A DNA stretch of 64,000 nucleotides from Hypholoma sublateritium FD-334 SS-4 (lineage: Eukaryota; Basidiomycota; Agaricomycetes; Agaricales; Strophariaceae): the NCBI GenBank assembly GCA_000827495.1, contig KN817518.1, positions 88,405 through 152,404 of the forward strand, read 5' to 3'. A model generated the notes under the pieces. That model worked only from the letters and a program-made list of their open reading frames with translations. It did no database searches and was not told where the DNA came from. This document shows positions 57,265 to 64,000 of this stretch, in pieces (position 1 is the stretch's first letter; each line of letters begins with the position of its first letter). A program made the translations under genes and the position numbers.

Positions 57265-57792
57265 CGTTAAATTCGATGTGAGTGTATAAGCTGTAAGGAG
57301 TGGCCTAATTTGCAGGTAGAAGAAACTTTGAAAGGGGGAGGCAGAGACGTCGTCGGACCCTAAATAACACGGCCGCGGTGCCGTTGATTGCTTTATCTGA
57401 TAATCTCAACATTTGATCAGTGGACAATTGATCAACAGTCCATCTGCAAGTTCAAAGCTGCTTGAAGTTGCTCAAAGCTTTACCTTCAGGCTGATCTATT
57501 CCATCATCTGGATTTCAGAAGAGCTTGATCATGATCGCGCTCCCATGCAAAACGCGTCGTCCCGGCTTTATTCACGTCGCAGCCACTCTTTTCAGCTTTG
57601 CACAAGATCCGCAGCAAATCCCCTGGCAAGAAAGCTTAATCGATGCGCGCTCGCCTTGTCGCAGCGTGTCATGACTCATGGAACATTCGAGGCGGCAGTG
57701 ATAGGCGCCCAAGATAAGAAAGGCGCATTCCCGTTACTTATAAGCAAACCAGTTTTTGCGGCGATTTCCGCCCTTCTTTTAACTAATCCCTC
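57265..57792. promoter_or_regulatory. Divergent promoter region, GST / Arb1-like
   Basis: About 530 bases between two divergent start codons at 57264 and 57793. No convincing ORF or TATA box. Confidence 0.4.
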
Positions 57793-59866
57793 ATGTTGGC
57801 AAGCGACACCAAACCCACGGCACCACCCCCAAAAGGCGGCTTCGTCAACCCTGTTGATGGGCCCTTTATAAGGTTCCCGCCATTCCCCGAAGCCGCTGGA
57901 GGCACCACCGTCATGTCATTCAAGGAATTCAAAGAGGGCGGGATTCGCGTCGATCCTGGGCCCAACGACGAGGAGGTCGACTCCTATGGCATCCCTACAG
58001 TGCCATTGTCCAAGAGGCATGTCACCGACGCGTGTAAAACGAACACGAAGCGGAAACGCCAGCACGAGGAGGCGACGGCGCGCAAAAAGGCGGGGCTCTC
58101 CACTCAACGGGCCTGGTGGGACCAATGGGAGGACACTGAGTCCATTCGGTTTTCAATTGGGCACAATCCGTGAGTGGAAAACCGTGTTGGCTATGATCAG
58201 TAACGGACAGCTGATCATATGCACAGTCAATCCTCGCGCTTCGAGAGGCTTCACGCTGCGGCTGGAGATTTCACTGCTGGGCGCTCATGGCCTGTGAATT
58301 TCGCGTCTGAGACGGGGCCAAAATTCATTTGGGAAAAGGTGTGCGCGGTTACAATGCCCTTTCTTTCGGCTCAGTCATGAGTCAAATACTAAAAATCATT
58401 ACAGTTTAAAAAGTACCTCGGGGTTCCGGAAGGGAGCGTTGTGCCTCAGGATAAAGGCAAACCTGGAGAGCACGCCGATGTAGATGATGAGATGTCAGAC
58501 GATGACGTGGGTAACGATGATGAAGAGGATGCAAATGAACCGATATCTACAAACGCCATTGTGGCGGACCGCGACTTGCCAGGCATTCTCGCAAAGGGAG
58601 CCGCACTGGCTTCAAACGAAGAAAAGTTATCCCTGTTCTTCGACAATCCGGAGCTTTCCTTCAAAGTGTTTATGACATCTCATGCCCGTGAGATGGGCTA
58701 TATCTGGTAGGCGCCCAACGCCTGTCGTCGTTCCCAAATTAATCACCCTTCTCCACAGGTATGATGCCAATCTGGATTGCATGCCTCGCGTCATTCTCTT
58801 CTTTGTCAATTTTCTTTTGCGTAGCAAGGTGCTTCCTGAAGTCGACCGAGAGCTTCGTCGGTCGGTGGAGATCTTGAAACTTGCCATCACGGAACTTCCA
58901 AATACTTCAAAAATTGCGAAGTCATTCCCCGATAAATTCAGCCTGGCCTGCATTGCATGTTGGGAACGAAAAGCCGAGGGTTACAAGCCGCTTCAGCCAG
59001 ACGATGCCATAGAACCCGCTGCTACATCTCAGCCGCTCGCAATCCCAGACAAGGAACAGCCTGATGCTGCGATGCTTGAAACAGATGTGGTAGCGGGTTC
59101 AAGTAAGGAAGCAGCCATTGCCGCAGAACCTGACGCTCCTTGGGGTACTTCAGAAGCGGAAGGCGCAGCCTGGGGTACAGGCTCGTGGGGGACTACCGTT
59201 GATACGGCTGTCAACGACGAGGAAGACGCAAGGGCCTTCGCTGCGTGGTTCACCAAAGATGGCAAGGAGGATGCTCTTCTAGATTTCCTGGGACCGACTG
59301 CGCTCCCTTTGACGCACCGCCCAGGCATCGTCGAGCGCTCCATGCGACGCATCACCGCCATCCACCCTCCCAATCCCAATCCCCCAAATTCTGCACCGCT
59401 GGGCGAAGGTGTCTTGGAGCCCAATCCCGAGGCCGTCGAGGTCGACCTAGACCGCCAGTTCACGAAGCTCGTGCTCTCTCCCGTGGCGATTAACTGGGAT
59501 GGCGGCGAGTGTCCGGTCTACGCCAAGCCAGTTGTCCTCGACACGCCCCAAGCCCCTGTCGTCAATGCAGAGAAGTCCGAGGCTCCTGCTGAGGACGCGA
59601 CTCCCGCCGCGATTCCCGCCACTATCATGAAGGCTCATAATCCTCTTGAAGACAATATCACCCTCCTCGTCGAGAATAAGGAGCCGATTGTCGGCCTCCT
59701 GCGCGTGGGGATACTCATGGGCGGCACCTGGGTCCAACTTACTCGTCAGGGAGAAGTCGTAAAGAAGAAGAAGAAAGGCAAAAGCAAGAAGTCGCTCCCT
59801 AATTACTGGTACATGGATGAGTTCGGCCTCACCACGCCGAGCTTCTGGGCCATACCTGCCGAATAA
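57793..59866 (+). CDS. Conserved fungal protein, possibly Arb1-like (Argonaute siRNA chaperone subunit)
   Basis: Exons join in frame as MLASDTKPTAPPPKGG (57793), ending HNP before the first intron; then SSRFERLHAAAGDFTAG, WPVNFASETGPKFIWEK, FKKYLGVPEGSVVPQ and an acidic stretch; DRDLPGILAKGAAL, ELSFKVFMTSHAREMGYIW; YDANLDCMPRVILFFVNFLLRS, KVLPEVDRELRRSVEIL and LAITELPNTSKIAKSF. The RVILFFVNFLLRSKVLPE block and the helix after it resemble the region NFLNYVLYHDVCPEY of Arb1, and the C-terminal NYWYMDEFGLTTPSFW resembles the Arb1 ending. Between lie Ala/Pro/Glu-rich low-complexity parts. If correct, it would act with Argonaute in small-RNA heterochromatin silencing. The Arb1 name is tentative; the gene model is firm. 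About 640 residues. Confidence 0.5.
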
Positions 59867-60375
59867 ATCTCTCCATTTTCCGATGCTAATCTTCATTTGT
59901 TTTATACTCGTTGACTGGCCGTACATCAGCTCACACCCATACCTTAGTCTCTCGTACCTTGCCGCTCGTCATTTACTTGTACATAAATCGCTTCAGCTCT
60001 TCACGCATTAAATACATCGGAGCACAATCGGAGCATTGATGTTAAAACTCAATAATGCATATCCAGTGTAACTTGCTTCAGGATTCACTGTTAAGTTGGC
60101 CATGATTGATACAGATGTCATTTGGGTGTCGAGAGAGTATTTGGCGAGGCTGTCAACATGCGACAAAGTATTTCAAGTTGGCCAAAAGTTGGCAAGCCGT
60201 GCAAATGCTTGGCAAATGCCAAAAGTCGCCGAAATAAATCGGGTTTGTCCATGCTTGGCAATAGCTTCCATATGACCATCAATTCCTCCTTGGACGGAAA
60301 CTTGAGAACGCAATTTCAAGTTTCAGTCGCATTTCTTCCTAATCCTCCAATCCGCCCCTCTTATAATTCAAAACA
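59867..60375. other. Intergenic region, Arb1-like 3' end to U5-40K promoter
   Basis: About 510 bases; no gene. A cluster of ttggcaa-type words occurs near 60178-60262. Confidence 0.45.
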
Positions 60376-61766
60376 ATGTCCAAACGTCCATCTTCACCCA
60401 ATGCGGGCGGCACCCTAATTAAGCGCGCGAAAGCCACGCCGCCTCCCTCTACCCAAATTGCCATCTCTTCTGCAAACGAAGATCGGAATAAAGGACTTAT
60501 ACGAACAGTCGCGCGCACAAGTAATCTTGACGCCCCCATTGTCAGCCTTGCAGGAGCACATGCAGTATGTCGGCGCTTCCAACGTAATAAATCAAGACTA
60601 ATTATCATCCATCTGACCAGGGTGAAATTCTGAGCTGTAGGTTTGACCCAACAGGACAAAATGTCGCCGCCTGCTCGACGGACAGAGGTATATGTAAGTA
60701 AACCATAACTTAGCGCGTTTGCAAACCTTTACTTCCCTTCAAGCTCTATGGAGGACATACGCACCGAACACCAATTACGGGCTTCTCTCTAGCCACGCAA
60801 AAGCGCCCATCCTCGACCTGCAGTGGTCCCTCTTCTCCTCCCTCATATACTCCGTGGCGGCCGACCACACCCTCTCAATGACAGACGTGACGACCGGCCA
60901 AAAGGTCAAGAAAATACGCGCCCACCGCGAAATCATCAACGCGATCGACCGCACCATGGCCAGCGGCTCGGGGACCGAGCTCCTCGCAACGGGCTCGGAC
61001 GACGGTACCGTGAAGATCTGGGAGGGCGGCGATGACGCGGGCAAGCAGGCCGTGGCGACTTTCGACGTCGGGTGCCCCGTGACCTCCGTGTGCTGGAGCG
61101 CGGACGGGAACAGCGTGTACATCGGCGCGATCGACAACGAGGTCCACGTACGTGCTATGTCCCCGCACTGCCAGCGCACTGCGGCGCGCTGACCGAATTC
61201 GCATTCCGCTGTAGATATATGACCTGCGCAAGAGCGAGCAGGTGTCCACCCTCCTGGGGCACGTCGACACGCCGACATCACTAGCGCTCTCGCCGAACGG
61301 AAACTTCTTGCTGTCGCCGTCTTTCTCGTCACAAACGATCGTCTGGGACGTCCGGCCGTTTTCGCCGTCCTCGTCCCGGATACACCGCGTGCTGCAGGGC
61401 GCCCCCGCGGGCTTTGAGCATACGCTATTGAGAGGTGCATGGAGTAAAGACGACGGCGGTAAGCGCGCAGCCGTTGGAGGTGCTGACAGGATGGTGTGCA
61501 TCTGGGACGTTGACAGCGGAAGGATATTATACAAAGTTAGCCTCTTTCATCCCCTGACGAAAACCTCGCGGCTGATGACGGTTTGCATAAAGCTTCCCGG
61601 CCATAAAGGGACAGTCACTTCTGTTGACTTCCACCCCAAAGAGCCTATCAGTGTGTTACCTTTGCATATAACATTTAGGATCTTGGCTAATTTTGAACTA
61701 GTCCTTACCGGAAGCAAAGACGGCACAATGCTACTGGGAGAAATTGAGGCAGGCCTTTCTGTGTAA
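60376..61766 (+). CDS. U5 snRNP 40 kDa WD-repeat protein (SNRNP40)
   Basis: WD40 beta-propeller subunit of the U5 snRNP, in the spliceosome with PRP8. Start MSKRPSSPNAGGTLIK at 60376, with a Pro/Ser-rich N-terminus, then repeats: GEILSCRFDPTGQNVAACSTD, LDLQWSLFSSLIYSVAADH, RAHREIINAIDRTM followed by LLATGSDDGTVKIWE, CPVTSVCWSADGNSVYIGA, LLGHVDTPTSLALSPNGNFLLSP, RAAVGGADRMVCIWD and LPGHKGTVTSVDFHPKEPI, ending GEIEAGLSV. DGTVKIWE and MVCIWD are WD-type ends. It is the expected length (about 370 residues) with short introns. Two short exons near 60562 and 60618-60696 complete the first repeat. Confidence 0.88.
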
Positions 61767-62001
61767 AAACATACCCCTTTTATGCCTTCAGTCACTCCTG
61801 TATCTTAACGACCTCATTATTCTCTGCGTTCATCAAAAGCAATGATTATGCGTAGAGGTTACATGAGTAGAAATTTCTATGGTATACAGGTGAGAGCTAA
61901 GTATGCGTTGATATGAGGGAGTGGATAGATTGTTTGAGGATAAACGGGCGCGAATATCCTCGAGAGCGAAAGCGTCAGTGAATACGGAGAGCAAAAAAAG
62001 A
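61767..62001. other. Convergent 3' gap, U5-40K / cullin
   Basis: 235 bases of 3' untranslated sequence; nothing else seen. Confidence 0.4.
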
Positions 62002-64000
62002 TCAGGCGATGTATGCGAATGTATCCTTGGACCCGTCCACGCGTTCCATGTATTCCTTCTCCAAAAGAGTCTCAATCGCCTGGGAATCATATATCAGTGC
62101 GAGGATAATCAATGGTGCTACGATGACTTTACCTTTTTGATGTCAGGAATCTTCGGTGCGAAACGCTGGGAGATCTGCGAGATGACCTCTTGAATAAGAT
62201 GTTGGTTCTTCATCGTTTTTCTGGCTTTCATGATGCTGTAGAAAGATATTGGTAAGAGTGAGATTTATGGTGTCGATGGAGTAACCTACCGAACAATGGT
62301 TGCTTGTATGACATATTTACGATCTTCGTCGACAGCCTTGAGGACATCGGCAGATTCGGCCTTTACTTCGGCCTTGATCGGCAAGTTGAGGTTAACACGG
62401 ATCTTCTTCGACTTGAAGTCTGCAATTGGTATTCGTTAACCCTCCATACAATATAACATTGAAAACGAGCACCACTTACTAGGATTCAAATCGTACTGCT
62501 CCGCTTCCTCGTTGATCAAGATTTTCGCCTTGACCAAAACTGCCAGAACTTGAACAAGAATGTCCTTGGATATGGAAGTCGCAGCAACCAGCTCGTCCAG
62601 CGACAGCGTATCGTTCTGGTTGTACTGCAAAAGCACTGCCATCTGGTACGAGCTCGTCATCAGGATATACTTCTGATTGAGGTAGTTTGTGCGCAGCTCG
62701 TTCTTGGAGTAGTTCCACAGCCAGGTCAACTTGCGCCCCGAGTGCTTGGTCTGGTAGTATTTCTGGAAGCGGTCGTATGTGGAGAGGATTTCGACAGGAA
62801 TGACGAAATCGTGCGGGGGCGGGTTAAGCGGCCAGAAGTTGGTTCCGAGGACCATGATGCTGAACGTGATGTCCATGTCGTCGTGGTTCTGGTTCATGCG
62901 ATCTTTGAATGAGTCGGTAAGATCCTTACTCAAACTCATGTCTGTTCAATTTTAACCAATAATTTCTGTGGGAGTTAGCGGTATTCCACGCACCGGTGAA
63001 CATGCGTTGGAGCTTGTTGGTGTACTCGAAACCACACGCTTCCTTCAATTTGGAAATCATGCTAGCTTCGCTCTCGTCGGATGCAGAGACGCCGTGAATC
63101 AGGCGCTTGGAAAGCTTGGTGGTGTAGAACGTCTGGAATACATCCTTGTCTTCGAGATATTTGAAAAGAACCATCTTAGAAATATATAGGTTAGAATAGG
63201 GTAAAGGCAGAATAATATGTGATGAGCATACGACACGGTTAAGGGCGCCTTCCAGATCGTCTTCCTCGGCCATCTTGTTATTCTTCCGCAACAACATGTC
63301 CGCATGTTTGGCGATGAGTTCGGGTGATTTAGTCGACGACGTCCCAGTGGCAGCGTTGCGATTGACGAATTCGCGACAGGCTTTGTCCAGACTCGCGGCG
63401 AATCCGGCCTCACCCTTGAAGCTCCTGTTGACGATCTCCGAGTTCTTTTGATGTACCTCCAAGAGGGCATCGACATAGGCCTTAGGATCAAGCGAATCGA
63501 CATTGGCACCGGCTTCACCAACAAGTTTGGATATAGATGCCAGACCGGCTTGTTTTACATGTGCTTCAAACCGTTTCCTCAGAGGTTCCAGTCCTTCTGG
63601 TATCCGCGACAAAAGGGAGTACATTCGTTGCAGATCCTCGTCTTGATCGAAGTCGAGAAGGTTTTGAAAGCTATCCCACATGAGTTCACCATGCTCGCGA
63701 ATGAGCACGTTCTCGCATTTGCTTATGAGTTCTTTGCGGGTCTTGGTATGCAGGTAGCGCTCGACGCGGTTCTCCTCTTCCCGAAGACGCTCCTCGGCTT
63801 TCTTGAGATAATCGGGAACGGAGTTCTCTGCCAGGAAGGCATCTGATTCCTTCTTGTAGTACACCTCCGTCGCGTTGATGAATGCGGTCTCGAATTGATC
63901 TTTGTACACATCCAGGCATTCTTTGTTGGGATCAGATATGTCAAGTCCCAACGAGACAAATGAGTCCACGACTTTCTTCACGAGACCTTGATCAATTGTT
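62002..64000 (-). CDS. Cullin-1 type SCF ubiquitin ligase scaffold, partial (N-terminus outside window)
   Basis: Scaffold that holds Rbx1-E2 at one end and Skp1-F-box adaptors at the other. The frame is open to the right edge (TIDQGLVKKVVDSFVSLG) so the N-terminal repeats lie beyond 64000. Visible parts: cullin repeats (VYKDQFETAFINATEVYY, AENSVPDYLKKAEERL, TRKELISKCENVL, LEPLRKRFEAHVKQ), then the cullin homology region (MVLFKYLEDKDVFQTFY, LSKRLIHGVSASDESEASMI, KLKEACGFEYTNKLQRMF, DITFSIMVLGTNFWP, HSGRKLTWLWNYSKNEL, ILMTSSYQMAVLLQYN). The C-terminal winged helix contains YVIQATIVR-IMKARKTM, where the lysine is the NEDD8 site, and ends YMERVDGSKDTFAYIA. Cullin-1 is preferred over others by these specifics. 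Confidence 0.9.

Noticed and set aside
1..64000. Search for CRISPR arrays, rRNA genes, biosynthetic or defence clusters
   Set aside because: No regularly spaced repeats, rRNA segments or clustered synthase/tailoring genes were seen; the content is typical of housekeeping fungal DNA.

Overview
The window is a gene-dense piece of nuclear DNA from a filamentous basidiomycete. It is probably an agaricomycete, and perhaps a polypore; that finer placement is inference. Supporting features are the many short GT..AG introns (about 45-70 bases), intergenic gaps mostly under 1 kb, a DUF6698 protein typical of mushroom-forming fungi, a secreted deuterolysin, and an intron-bearing tRNA-Ser. No CRISPR array, rRNA, operon or large transposon is visible. 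Exon models were built by eye from splice sites, frame continuity and family motifs, so individual exon edges may be off by a few codons.

Layout. 1-15 kb: secreted M35 metalloprotease (+), Mediator kinase CDK8/SSN3 (-) head-to-head with a class I histone deacetylase (+), a UapA-type urate/xanthine permease (+), a small uncharacterised protein (-), tRNA-Ser(CGA), and exosome subunit RRP43 (-). 14-27 kb: SMC5 (-), a DUF5745/CEP95-like protein (+), two hotdog thioesterases (-), a weak small ORF, and a second class I histone deacetylase (-). 27-41 kb: GPI ethanolamine-phosphate transferase MCD4 (-), an AlkB-like dioxygenase (-), a third thioesterase (+), a DnaJC28/DUF1992 protein (-), the cyclophilin-RRM protein PPIL4 (+), a BTB protein (+) and a DUF6698 protein (-). 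42-64 kb: a secreted endonuclease/exonuclease/phosphatase-fold enzyme (+), a BOI-type SH3-SAM-PH polarity protein (-), two tandem QDR-like MFS exporters (-), a 187-bp foldback element, an omega-like glutathione transferase (-), an Arb1-like protein (+), U5 snRNP 40K (+) and a cullin-1 gene running off the right edge (-).

Most genes are unrelated housekeeping genes; there is no secondary-metabolite or defence cluster. The strongest themes are local duplication (two RPD3-type deacetylases within 20 kb, three thioesterases within 12 kb, two tandem MFS exporters), several genes acting on chromatin or RNA (CDK8, HDACs, SMC5, RRP43, PPIL4, U5-40K, possible Arb1), and head-to-head pairs sharing short intergenic promoters. 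The least ordinary local signals are a 4-nt microexon in the glutathione transferase, a thioesterase copy that has lost its catalytic aspartate, and a MITE-like element with a clear 9-bp target duplication upstream of one exporter.
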